64,000 nt of DNA from Pseudomonas sp. GM18 (GTDB lineage: Bacteria; Pseudomonadota; Gammaproteobacteria; Pseudomonadales; Pseudomonadaceae): contig NZ_AKJT01000023.1 in NCBI RefSeq assembly GCF_000282195.1, positions 62,001 to 126,000 of the forward strand. Direction: 5' to 3'. Below are positions 1-7,402 of the stretch, piece after piece; the stretch's first letter is position 1; each line of letters begins with the position of its first letter. The position numbers were made by a program, and so were the translations under genes. The notes beneath the pieces were generated by a model that was not told where the DNA came from, searched no databases, and saw nothing but the letters and a program-made list of their open reading frames with translations.

Positions 1-452
1 AGCGGCACCGACCGCACCTGGGCGCCGGCAATCACGGCACCGTAGATGTGAATCGGGTAGCTCGGGTTCGGCACCAGCACGGTGTCGCCCTGGTCGAGGG
101 TGGCCAGCATCAAATGCGCCAGGCCTTCCTTGGAACCGATGGTGACGATGGCTTCGTTTTCCGGGTCGATATCAACCTGGTAGCGATCCTTGTACCAATT
201 GGAAATCGCCCGGCGCAGGCGCGGAATCCCTTTGGAGGTGGAGTAGCCGTGGGTGTCTTCGCGCTGGGCGACGGTGACCAGTTTTTCGACAATGTGCGGC
301 GGCGTGGCGCCGTCGGGGTTGCCCATGCTCAAGTCGATGATGTCTTCGCCACGACGACGGGCGGCCATCTTCAGCTCGGCAGTGATGTTGAAAACGTAAG
401 GGGGGAGTCGATCTATGCGCGCAAAGCGGCGCGGCGAACCTTGTTCGGCCAT
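1..452 (-). CDS. alaC: Alanine aminotransferase AlaC, N-terminal part (gene runs off the left edge)
   Basis: PLP-dependent class I/II aminotransferase, probably glutamate-pyruvate transaminase AlaC making alanine from pyruvate in the cytosol. About 150 N-terminal residues are present. The reading from the ATG at 452 gives [20 protein letters not shown], then a region with DLSMGNPDG and [12 protein letters not shown], which are the substrate-binding and domain-linking motifs of this family. The PLP lysine lies outside the window. It is divergent from the LysE gene at 592. The family is clear; the AlaC assignment rests on the N-terminus, which matches what I know of Pseudomonas AlaC. Confidence 0.85.
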   Translation of the reverse strand, partial: MAEQGSPRRFARIDRLPPYVFNITAELKMAARRRGEDIIDLSMGNPDGATPPHIVEKLVTVAQREDTHGYSTSKGIPRLRRAISNWYKDRYQVDIDPENEAIVTIGSKEGLAHLMLATLDQGDTVLVPNPSYPIHIYGAVIAGAQVRSVP

Positions 453-591
453 TGTTGCCTCGAATAACGTAAGCGCCCGGAACCGTCCGAGCGACGCTGG
501 CCACTGCGGTGGCCTGTGGCGGAATGTAAGGGCAGGTGTGGCAAACTGTCCAGCCTCTACGTAAACAATTTTTTCCGAAGGAAACGGGTTG

Positions 592-1254
592 ATGGAATTT
601 ACCAGCGGCTTCCTGCTCAGCCTTTCACTGTGCCTGGACATCGGCGTGGCCAATATCGCGATGATCACGCTGGCGATGCAGCGCGGCTATTTTCAAGGCT
701 TTGCCCTGGGACTGGGGACTTGCGTCGGTGACCTGATTTACGCGGTGCTGGCACTGGCCGGCATGACCGTATTACTGCAGTACGAAACTGTGCGCTGGGT
801 GTTGTGGATCGGCGGGTCGGCGTTGCTGCTGTATTTCGCGGCGAAGATGATTCATTCGGCGATCTACCACAGTGCCGTGTTGGCCGAGACCGCCGACGTT
901 GGCCACAACTCTCATCGCAAAGAGTTCTTGCGGGGGATTTTCCTCGCCATGTCGTCGCCCAGTGCGATTCTCTGGTTCGCCGCGGTGGGTGGCACCCTGA
1001 TTGCCCGTTCCGGTGGCGGCGGCCCCCTCAGTTCGGCTTTGTTTCTCGGTGGATTTCTCTGTGCGGGAATTCTCTGGTGCGTCACGCTGTGCTTCGCGGC
1101 GAGCCATGGCGGCAAGTTGCTCGGTGACAAACTGCTGCGCTATTCCTACATGGCATCGGCCGCGATCTTCTGCTATTTCGCGGTCTACGTGATTCTATCG
1201 GGTTACAACGAGTTTATCGGTGCGCCCACCGCCGGGCAGCTTCCCGGGCTCTGA
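592..1254 (+). CDS. LysE/RhtB family amino-acid exporter
   Basis: Inner-membrane exporter of the LysE/RhtB superfamily, 220 residues, the usual size for the family. Hydrophobic segments are visible near residues 5-30, 38-60, 68-88, 115-140, 145-170 and 180-205. The early segment contains [18 protein letters not shown], the place where the family's conserved G-P/A-x-N region lies. The substrate cannot be read from sequence; amino acids or small amines are usual. A TTG at 589 is possible, but the ATG at 592 has AAGGAAA (577-583) at good spacing. Single gene, divergent from alaC. Confidence 0.85.
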   Translation: MEFTSGFLLSLSLCLDIGVANIAMITLAMQRGYFQGFALGLGTCVGDLIYAVLALAGMTVLLQYETVRWVLWIGGSALLLYFAAKMIHSAIYHSAVLAETADVGHNSHRKEFLRGIFLAMSSPSAILWFAAVGGTLIARSGGGGPLSSALFLGGFLCAGILWCVTLCFAASHGGKLLGDKLLRYSYMASAAIFCYFAVYVILSGYNEFIGAPTAGQLPGL

Positions 1255-1323
1255 CTGGGCGAATCGGGTTTGGCCTCTATACTCCCAGCCGAACCCACTT
1301 TTTTCGTTCCCAGGAGTCGAGTC

Positions 1324-1812
1324 ATGGAAGAGCAAACACGCGATGATCAGGTTGAGCCACGCTTCGAACACGGGCACTTCATGCTCATAGCGGGGCTTGG
1401 CGGACGATTTACCCAAGCGACGGCCAAAAAACAGATTCCCAAGTTATGGGATCAGTTCGTCCCGCATATCGGCAACGTACCCGGACAAATAGGCGAAGTG
1501 ACCTACGGCGTTTGCTGCAACCCGGACGGCAAGGGCGGTTTCGAATACATCGCCGGCGTCGAGATCAGCAAGCTCGACGACCTGCCCGAGAAATACCGTT
1601 GGGTCGAGATTCAGCCTCAGTATTACGCGGTGTTCAAGCACAAGGGCTCGCTGGATACGCTGCCGCAGACCTTTCAGTACATCTGGGAAACCTGGTTGCC
1701 GAAGTCCGGTCACGAGGCGGCGGATGCCCCGGAATTCGAACGCTACAGCGATGATTTCAACCCCAAACTCAATACCGGCGTGCTGGAAATCTGGCTGCCG
1801 ATCAAAGCGTAA
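1324..1812 (+). CDS. GyrI-like / AraC effector-binding-domain protein
   Basis: A 162-residue cytoplasmic protein made almost entirely of a GyrI-like small-molecule-binding domain, the fold found at the C-terminus of BmrR and Rob and alone in SbmC/GyrI. The pattern seen is a beta strand with FMLIAGLGG, then YGVCCNPDGKG, then IAGVEI, YYAVFKHKGSLDTLPQT and a C-terminal EIWLPI strand, all typical of the family. There is no DNA-binding domain, so it probably binds or sequesters a small molecule. The ATG at 1324 has AGGAG at 1312-1316; an upstream in-frame TTG at 1270 lacks such a site. Confidence 0.8.
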   Translation: MEEQTRDDQVEPRFEHGHFMLIAGLGGRFTQATAKKQIPKLWDQFVPHIGNVPGQIGEVTYGVCCNPDGKGGFEYIAGVEISKLDDLPEKYRWVEIQPQYYAVFKHKGSLDTLPQTFQYIWETWLPKSGHEAADAPEFERYSDDFNPKLNTGVLEIWLPIKA

Positions 1813-1826
1813 CGAACGGGGCGAGG

Positions 1827-1849
1827 GGCGGATCGGCGGTCCGCCTTTC
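1827..1849 (+). terminator. Hairpin terminator after the GyrI-like gene
   Basis: A 6-bp GGCGGA/TCCGCC stem with an 8-nt inner loop is followed by TTTCT. It is short, and the T tract is interrupted. Confidence 0.5.
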
Positions 1850-1913
1850 TGATCGATATGAACACCTTATTAATTTATGATCCCAGCCTTTCTCCCGCCG
1901 ATCCCGAGCTGCC

Positions 1914-2402
1914 ATGAACACCGTCATCCGCCACGTCATTCCCGCTGACCTGGACCGCTGCTACGCCATCGAAACCATTGCCTATGAAGGCGATGAAGCC
2001 GCCACCCGCGAGAAAATCGCCACCCGTATCGCCACCTGGCCCGAGGGCTTCATCGTCGCTGAAGTGGATGGCGTTGTAGCCGGTTTCGTCAATTCCGGTG
2101 CGGCGTTTGAGGTGGAAATGTCGGACGAGGCGTTCAAGGAACTGATCGGCCACGACCCGGCCGGCCCGCACGTGGTGATCATGTCGGTGGTGGTGCATCC
2201 GGATTATCAAGGGCAGGGCCTGGCGAAACGCTTGATGGGTGAATTCATCCAGCGCATGCGCGCACTGAACAAGGCCAGCATCCACCTGATGTGCAAAGAG
2301 CGGCACATTGCGCTGTATGCCGGGTTTGGTTTCACCTACATCAAGCCTTCGGCGTCCGACCATGGCGGGATGGCGTGGCATGAGATGATTCTGGACCTTT
2401 GA
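1914..2402 (+). CDS. GNAT family N-acetyltransferase
   Basis: A 162-residue acetyl-CoA-dependent N-acetyltransferase of the GNAT superfamily. The acetyl-CoA-binding motif A is visible as [20 protein letters not shown] near residues 91-110 (R/Q-x-x-G-x-G/A form), and motif B as [13 protein letters not shown] near the C-terminus. The first half, with [19 protein letters not shown], resembles the arylalkylamine N-acetyltransferase-like branch, but the substrate cannot be deduced. It is immediately followed by the 107-bp palindrome. The start ATG is preceded by a modest purine stretch. Confidence 0.82.
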   Translation: MNTVIRHVIPADLDRCYAIETIAYEGDEAATREKIATRIATWPEGFIVAEVDGVVAGFVNSGAAFEVEMSDEAFKELIGHDPAGPHVVIMSVVVHPDYQGQGLAKRLMGEFIQRMRALNKASIHLMCKERHIALYAGFGFTYIKPSASDHGGMAWHEMILDL

Positions 2403-2404
2403 TT

Positions 2405-2511
2405 GATCGTTCCCACGCTCTGCGTGGGAATGCCTCAATGGACGCTCCGCGTCCGCTCTTGGGACGCAGAGCGTCCCGGGCTGCATTCCCACGCAGAGCG
2501 TGGGAACGATC
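2405..2511. repeat. 107-bp intergenic palindrome, copy 1
   Basis: Perfect 29-nt outer arms (2405-2433 and 2483-2511) begin and end with GATCGTTCCCACGC and its complement. Each arm contains its own smaller palindrome, and inner GGACGC/GCGTCC pairs complete a nested structure. A second copy of exactly 107 bp lies at 55413-55519 and differs at only a few bases. It starts 3 bp after a stop codon and may act as a bidirectional terminator between convergent genes. The family is common in fluorescent Pseudomonas. Confidence 0.9.
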
Positions 2512-2522
2512 GAACGGTGTTA

Positions 2523-3128
2523 TCAGTAGAGGCTGTCCCGCACCCTGGCCGGTGCTTCCCGGTCATACGTCTCGGCATCGAACTGCCCATCGTTCAGCCG
2601 CTTGTGAAAGGCACCGGCGGTCGGCAGGGCAGAGCGGTCGAGGTAGCGCTCGGGGTTCCACAAGTCCGAACGCACAATCGCTTTCGAACAATGGAAATAC
2701 GCCGCTTCCACCGTCACCAGCATCACCGTGCGCGCCGGTTTGCCATTGACGGCAAAACTCTCCAACAATGCGGGTTCGGCGCTGATCTGCGCCGTGCCGT
2801 TGACCCGCAGCGTCTCGCCAATTCCCGGAATGATGAACAGCAGCGATACGCGCGAGTCGAGCACGACATTGCGCAACGTGTCGATGCGGTTGTTGCCGGG
2901 GCGATCCGGGATCGCCAGCGTGCGCTCATCGATGATCCGCACAAAACCTGGCGTATCGCCGCGCGGTGAACCGTCCATGCCGTCGGGGCCGACCGAGCTG
3001 ATAATCACCAGCGGCGAGGCGCGGACCATCGCCTGATAGTCCTCGTTCAAAAACGGGATCTGCTTGCGCACCGCGCGCTCATGGGGCAGGCCGTAGATCG
3101 CTTCCAGCGCTTCGATTGAGTTCAACAT
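2523..3128 (-). CDS. Pyridoxamine 5'-phosphate oxidase-like flavin-binding protein
   Basis: A 201-residue protein of the PPOX-type split-barrel family, expected to bind FMN or F420-like cofactors. Typical parts are [21 protein letters not shown] (first strands and flavin contact), [32 protein letters not shown] and TLRVNGTA. These match the MSMEG_1061-type subfamily rather than true PdxH. The ATG at 3128 was chosen because GGAGGG lies about 8 nt upstream; the reading frame stays open further upstream, but the extra residues look random. It follows the GNAT gene at 3148 on the same strand, probably co-transcribed. Confidence 0.8.
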   Translation of the reverse strand: MLNSIEALEAIYGLPHERAVRKQIPFLNEDYQAMVRASPLVIISSVGPDGMDGSPRGDTPGFVRIIDERTLAIPDRPGNNRIDTLRNVVLDSRVSLLFIIPGIGETLRVNGTAQISAEPALLESFAVNGKPARTVMLVTVEAAYFHCSKAIVRSDLWNPERYLDRSALPTAGAFHKRLNDGQFDAETYDREAPARVRDSLY

Positions 3129-3147
3129 TCGTTCATCCCTCCATGAA

Positions 3148-3633
3148 TCAGAAAACCAGTCCCATCCGTCGTTCGTAACCGATTCGGCCCTTGTACGCTT
3201 CGCCGCTGTCGACAAAACCATATTTGGCATACAACGCGATGGCCGACTCATTGTCGGCATCCACCGACAACTCCAGCCCCCTGATCTCTGGCCAGGCCTG
3301 GCGCGCAACCTCGGGCAGGGCTTGCAGGCAGGCTTTGCCATAACCTTTGCCCTGAGCACGACGATCGACTTGCAGCGCGTGCAGGGTGGCGCTGTGTTCG
3401 TCGGCCCAGGCCGGCAGCACCGGCGGGCGCTTGAGCAGCAGGAAGGCCACCGGAACCTCTTCGGCCAGCAGGGCAAAGCCTTTGACGCCTGGGCCCGGTT
3501 TGGACAGCAAGGTGTGCAATGCACCGTGGATGTCGCCGGAGAATCTGATTTGTTCGGCGTGGATTTCGATGGCCTCTACCTGTTGGCGTTGCAAGGCGTT
3601 CAGGCTTTCGTAAGGCACGAGTCGGGCAGTCAA
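3148..3633 (-). CDS. GNAT family N-acetyltransferase
   Basis: GNAT acetyltransferase of about 161 residues. Motif A is VDRRAQGKGYGKACLQAL, with the Q-x-x-G-K-G/A acetyl-CoA loop, followed by LELSVDADNESAIALYAKYGF (motif B and the C-terminal strand). The start is uncertain. A TTG at 3633 has AAGGA 7 nt upstream and begins with LTARLVPYES, which fits the family. An ATG at 3690 would add 19 residues of low-quality sequence and has no Shine-Dalgarno site. It lies upstream of the PPOX gene with a 19-bp gap, so the two probably form an operon. Confidence 0.75.
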   Translation of the reverse strand: MTARLVPYESLNALQRQQVEAIEIHAEQIRFSGDIHGALHTLLSKPGPGVKGFALLAEEVPVAFLLLKRPPVLPAWADEHSATLHALQVDRRAQGKGYGKACLQALPEVARQAWPEIRGLELSVDADNESAIALYAKYGFVDSGEAYKGRIGYERRMGLVF

Positions 3634-3774
3634 TGGAGTGTCCTTTTTCCAACACAAATGAGCCTCGGATTCTAGCGAGTTTGCCTCCATGGATTATTTT
3701 TATTTCTGTTGTCGATTTGGCTTTTCGCCAGACGACTAAAGGTGTCTTCAACAAAAAAAACACGGAGAACCCTC

Positions 3775-4200
3775 ATGAACGCTCATACACAAATCCATAA
3801 CTTGATCGAGAACTACCGCCAGGCAGTCATCGCCAAGGATATGGAAAAGGTCATGGCCCTGTACGCCGACGACATCGTTTCCTTCGATGCCGTCAAAGCC
3901 CTGCAATTCAAGGGCAAGGCGGCCTACCGTGCGCATTGGCAGGAATGCCTGGAGATGTGCCCTGGCCCACACATTTTCGAGTTTCACGAAATCAACATTG
4001 TGCCGTCGCAGGAGATCGCTTTCGCTCACTGGCTGGCGCATTGTGGCGGCACCAATGAAAAGGGTGAAACCCAGGCGTGCTGGATGCGTGTCACCGCGTG
4101 CTATCGGCAGGAAGCGGGGCTCTGGCAGATCGTCCACGAACACTGGTCGGCACCGTTCGACATGACCAGCGGCGCGGCTCTATTCAACCTGGAACCCTGA
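3775..4200 (+). CDS. NTF2/SnoaL-like protein
   Basis: A 141-residue cone-shaped (NTF2-like, SnoaL/DUF4440 type) protein. The N-terminal helix with NLIENYRQAVIAKDMEKVMALYADDIVSFD is the standard opening of the fold, followed by FKGKAAYRAHW and a C-terminal strand containing WQIVHEHWSAPFD. Members are small-molecule isomerases, hydrolases or binding proteins; the ligand cannot be told. The start has CGGAGAA upstream. It lies 98 bp before the YCII gene and the ECF sigma gene, and NTF2-like domains are recurrent partners of such sigma factors, so a functional link is plausible. Confidence 0.75.
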   Translation: MNAHTQIHNLIENYRQAVIAKDMEKVMALYADDIVSFDAVKALQFKGKAAYRAHWQECLEMCPGPHIFEFHEINIVPSQEIAFAHWLAHCGGTNEKGETQACWMRVTACYRQEAGLWQIVHEHWSAPFDMTSGAALFNLEP

Positions 4201-4298
4201 TGGTCGGGTTGTTTATCGGAAAGCAGCGCCAAGGCGCCAATCGACAGCCATAGTTGATCAGTTCGGTCACGGCAAAGCCGCCTGAAATGGAGAGTCCC

Positions 4299-4643
4299 AT
4301 GAAGTATTTATGCCTGGTCTACAGCAACGAGCACGAATTGCACTCACTGCCCGAAAGCCCCAACGACGCCGAGTGCATGGCCTATGCCGAGTCGATCCAG
4401 GGCAGCGGCCGGATGATCGCCGCCGAAGCGCTGGAGTCGGTGCAGACCGCGACCACCGTGCGCATGCGCAACGGCAAAATGTCGATCACCGACGGCCCGT
4501 TCGCTGAAACCAAGGAGCAGTTGGCCGGCTTCTACCTGATCGATGCCAAGGACCTCAATGAAGCCCTTCAGATCGCCGGTAACATCCCGGCGGCCCGGGT
4601 CGGCTGTGTCGAGGTGCGGCCCGTTCGCCAGTTGAATGTCTGA
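4299..4643 (+). CDS. YCII-related (DGPF) domain protein linked to an ECF42-type sigma factor
   Basis: A 114-residue YCII-fold protein with the signature DGPFAETKEQLAGFYLID in the centre, preceded by MKYLCLVYSNE. The DGPF motif defines the subfamily that is almost always encoded next to ECF42-type sigma factors, as here. Its biochemical activity is not established; the YCII fold is ferredoxin-like, with a conserved His/Asp pair in some members. The start at 4299 has GGAGAG upstream. It is the first clear member of the operon that continues with a minigene at 4670 and the sigma gene at 4720. Confidence 0.85.
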   Translation: MKYLCLVYSNEHELHSLPESPNDAECMAYAESIQGSGRMIAAEALESVQTATTVRMRNGKMSITDGPFAETKEQLAGFYLIDAKDLNEALQIAGNIPAARVGCVEVRPVRQLNV

Positions 4644-4669
4644 ATAACCATCACAAAAGGAGTTCCTTT

Positions 4670-4720
4670 ATGAGTGTGCAATCCGTCCAGCGAAAAATGG
4701 CCCCAGGCATGCCGGACTGA
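4670..4720 (+). CDS. 16-codon minigene translationally coupled to the sigma-factor gene
   Basis: A strong ribosome-binding site (AAAAGGAG, 4655-4662) precedes an ATG that encodes MSVQSVQRKMAPGMPD and then stops. The stop TGA shares its A with the ATG of the sigma gene (TGATG at 4718-4722). The sigma ATG has no good Shine-Dalgarno site of its own, so translation of the minigene may feed the sigma gene. It could be a coupling leader or the remnant of a second YCII gene that was deleted. Seen directly; function inferred. Confidence 0.45.
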   Translation: MSVQSVQRKMAPGMPD

Positions 4721-5955
4721 TGCCGGGCGAATCGGTACGGGCGCAAGTCGAGCAGGTTTACCGCGACGAGTCGCGGCGAATCCTGGCGACCCTGATCCGC
4801 TTGCTCGGCGATTTCGACCTCGCCGAAGAGGCGCTGCACGAGGCGTTCTTCGTCGCGGTCGAGCGCTGGCAGCGCGACGGCGTGCCGGACAATCCGCGCA
4901 CTTGGCTGGTGTCCACCGGCCGTTTCAAGGCCATTGATGTGTTGCGCCGACGCGCGCGTTTTAACGCGTCCCGGCCGTTGTTGATCGCTCAACTGGAGGC
5001 GCTGGAGCAGGCCGACTGGAGTGACGAAGACGTGGAAGACGATCGCCTGCGCCTGATCTTCACCTGTTGTCACCCGGCACTGGCGGCGGACGCTCAAGTG
5101 CCATTGACCCTGCGCGAAGTCTGCGACCTGACCACGGAAGAAATCGCCCGGGCTTTCCTCTCGGCGCCGGCCACCATCGCCCAGCGCATCGTGCGCGCCA
5201 AGGCGAAGATCCGTGACGCGAAAATCCCTTATCAAGTGCCCACCCTGGCGGAATTGCCCGAGCGTCTCGACAGCGTTTTGCGGGTGATTTACCTGGTGTT
5301 CAACGAAGGGTATTCGGCGTCCATCGGCAGTGAACTGATCCGTGAAGACCTGACGCGCGAAGCGATTCGTCTCGGTCGGTTGTTGATGGAGTTGTTGCCC
5401 GAACCAGAGGTGATGGGGCTGCTGGCGCTGATGCTGTTGCATGAGTCTCGGCGCCCGGCCCGGACCTCCGCGAGCGGTGAGCTGATTGTGCTGGATGAAC
5501 AGGATCGCTCGTTGTGGAACGCTGAGCTGATGGCCGAAGGCTGCGCCCTGATTGAGCGGGCGCTGACGACGCGGCGCTTCGGGCCTTATTGCCTGCAAGC
5601 GGCGATTGCGGCGGTGCATGCCGAAGCGCCTACCGCGGCAGAGACGGACTGGGCGCAGATTGTCGGTCTGTATGACGTGCTGCTGCGGGCGGTGCCGTCA
5701 CCGGTGATCGAACTTAACCGCGCGGCGGCGCTGGCCAGGCGCGATGGCCCGCAGGCCGGGCTGACGTTGATCGAAGGGATTCTGGCGCGGGGCGAGTTGC
5801 AGGATTACCACCTGGCGCATTCGGCGCGGGCAGAGTTTTGCCGGCAGTTGGGAAGAGTGGAAGAGGCGCGGGCGGCGTATGAGCGGGCGCTGGAATTGAC
5901 GCAGCAAGTGCCAGAGCGGCGGTTTATCGAGGGACGATTGCGGGAGTTGGGATGA
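4720..5955 (+). CDS. ECF sigma factor with long C-terminal TPR-like extension (ECF42 type)
   Basis: An RNA polymerase sigma factor of 411 residues, much longer than an ordinary ECF factor. Sigma region 2 is near residues 8-80 (VYRDESRRILATLIRLLGDF, then DNPRTWLVSTGRFKAIDVLR). Region 4 is near 115-170 (LTLREVCDLTTEEIARAFL and IAQRIVRAKAKI). The rest, about 190-411, is the helical C-terminal extension of COG4941/ECF42 proteins. The family has no classical anti-sigma factor; the extension is thought to control activity, and DGPF proteins are its genomic partners. One lies 76 bp upstream. The start is coupled to the minigene at 4670. Confidence 0.88.
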   Translation: MPGESVRAQVEQVYRDESRRILATLIRLLGDFDLAEEALHEAFFVAVERWQRDGVPDNPRTWLVSTGRFKAIDVLRRRARFNASRPLLIAQLEALEQADWSDEDVEDDRLRLIFTCCHPALAADAQVPLTLREVCDLTTEEIARAFLSAPATIAQRIVRAKAKIRDAKIPYQVPTLAELPERLDSVLRVIYLVFNEGYSASIGSELIREDLTREAIRLGRLLMELLPEPEVMGLLALMLLHESRRPARTSASGELIVLDEQDRSLWNAELMAEGCALIERALTTRRFGPYCLQAAIAAVHAEAPTAAETDWAQIVGLYDVLLRAVPSPVIELNRAAALARRDGPQAGLTLIEGILARGELQDYHLAHSARAEFCRQLGRVEEARAAYERALELTQQVPERRFIEGRLRELG

Positions 5956-5972
5956 TGTGATCTTGCGGACCT

Positions 5973-6827
5973 TCATTCCAGCATCTTGCCCAATAACCAA
6001 CTCCCCGCCGGCCCCGGCGGGTGCAGGCGTGACCACAGCGCATCGACATACACCGGTTTCGGCCAGCCGCGCACCTTCAGTTCCACCAACGAACCGGCCC
6101 CGAACCGCCCCACCAGCCATCGCGGCAACGGTGCCCAGCCGAACCCGCCCTGGGCCATTTCCAGCAGCATCAAGTAGCTCGGCGCTGACCAGACGCGCCC
6201 CTTCGCGCGGCTTTCATACGGATTGACGATCGTCGCCAGACGCAGTTCGCGGTGCTGTTGCAGCACGTCCTGATCAATTGCGCTCTGCGTCGCCAACGGG
6301 TGTGCGTGAGACACGAACAAGGCGATTTCCGTGCGCTCGTCCACCGTCGAACTGACCAGGTCCGGCGGGTAGCTGTCCTGCATCTCGGCGAAGGCGACGT
6401 GCGCGCGGCCGCGTTGCACCAGTGCCACCAGGTCATCGCATTCGGCGATCAGGCATTCAAGTTCGAGGTCTGGGTAACGTTGCTCGAAAGCACTGAGCGC
6501 CGCTTCGAAACGGTCGGACTGGTAAGTGTCGGAAATCGCCACGGTCAGCTTTGGCTCGACGCCTTGGGACAATTGGCTGGCGGTCATTTCCAGACGGCTG
6601 GTGGCGGCCAGAATCTCCTCGGCCCGTTGCAACATGACGTGCCCGGCTGGGGTCAGGCTAGGCTTGCGGCTGCTGCGGTCGAAGAGGACAAGGTTCAGGT
6701 CGATTTCCAGGCTCGCCACGGCGGCGCTGATGGTTGACTGACTGCGCCCGAGCTTGCGCGCCGCTGCGGAAAACGAGCCTTGGGTCGCGGCCTGGACAAA
6801 CGCCAGCAACACTTCGTGGGAAGCCAT
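5973..6827 (-). CDS. LysR-type regulator, likely controller of the adjacent PACE pump
   Basis: A 284-residue LysR-type transcriptional regulator. The N-terminal winged HTH is clear (FVQAATQGSFSAAARKLGRS, then STISAAVASLE), followed by a periplasmic-binding-protein-like effector domain from about residue 90 (PKLTVAISDTYQSDRFEAAL). It is divergent from the PACE efflux gene at 6917 with only 89 bp between the starts. This is the arrangement of AceR/AceI and suggests that it regulates the pump. The inducer is unknown. It is convergent with the ECF gene, with an 17-bp gap. Confidence 0.85.
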   Translation of the reverse strand: MASHEVLLAFVQAATQGSFSAAARKLGRSQSTISAAVASLEIDLNLVLFDRSSRKPSLTPAGHVMLQRAEEILAATSRLEMTASQLSQGVEPKLTVAISDTYQSDRFEAALSAFEQRYPDLELECLIAECDDLVALVQRGRAHVAFAEMQDSYPPDLVSSTVDERTEIALFVSHAHPLATQSAIDQDVLQQHRELRLATIVNPYESRAKGRVWSAPSYLMLLEMAQGGFGWAPLPRWLVGRFGAGSLVELKVRGWPKPVYVDALWSRLHPPGPAGSWLLGKMLE

Positions 6828-6916
6828 GAACTATCGCCTTGATCGATGGTTATTGGTTATGAAGTATCGGTGCGATGGCAGATCATGGCAACCACAGTCA
6901 CTCAGGGAGTCTGGCA

Positions 6917-7354
6917 ATGAACGCCAACAAATCCATCACTGAACGAATTCTCCAGGCCATCGGTTTCGAACTGTTGGCGATATTGATCTGTACCCCGCTA
7001 CTGGCCTGGGTCATGGATAAACCCATGCTGGAAATGGGCGTGGCAACCATGGCGATTGCAGCCCTTGCCCTGGCCTGGAACGTGGTCTTCAATGGCCTGT
7101 TCGACCGCTTGCTCAAGCGCTTCGCCATTGTGCGTAACGCTTGGGTCCGCGTGCTCCATGCGTTGCTTTTCGAAGGTGGTCTGGTCGCGTTTGGCGTGCC
7201 GTTGATTGCCTGGTGGTTGAAGATCAGCCTGTGGCAAGCGTTCCTGCTGGACATCGGCGTGCTGCTGTTTTTCCTGCCGTACACCTACGTGTACCACTGG
7301 GGTTACGACGTGGTGCGTGAGCGGCTGTTGGTGCGCAGGGCTTTGGAAGGGTAA
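6917..7354 (+). CDS. PACE family multidrug/biogenic-amine efflux pump (AceI-like)
   Basis: A 145-residue inner-membrane protein with four hydrophobic helices, in two tandem BTP (bacterial transmembrane pair) halves. The first half contains ERILQAIGFELLAILICTPL and a second helix ending VVFNGLFDRL. The second half repeats the pattern with RVLHALLFEGGLVAFGVPLI and a last helix with LDIGVLLFFLPYTYVYHWGYD. The conserved glutamate of the first helix (needed for proton coupling in AceI) is present in RILQAIGFELL. Length and helix order match the PACE family, which exports chlorhexidine, acriflavine and short diamines. GGGAG lies before the ATG. Confidence 0.9.
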   Translation: MNANKSITERILQAIGFELLAILICTPLLAWVMDKPMLEMGVATMAIAALALAWNVVFNGLFDRLLKRFAIVRNAWVRVLHALLFEGGLVAFGVPLIAWWLKISLWQAFLLDIGVLLFFLPYTYVYHWGYDVVRERLLVRRALEG

Positions 7355-7358
7355 AAGC

Positions 7359-7388
7359 AAAGATCGCAGACGAAGGCTGCGATCTTTT
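7359..7388 (+). terminator. Bidirectional intrinsic terminator
   Basis: An 11-bp perfect stem (AAAGATCGCAG/CTGCGATCTTT) with a 7-nt loop, A-rich before and T-rich after, between the convergent PACE and Pit genes. Confidence 0.8.
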
Positions 7389-7402
7389 GATCCTGTCCTG
7401 TT

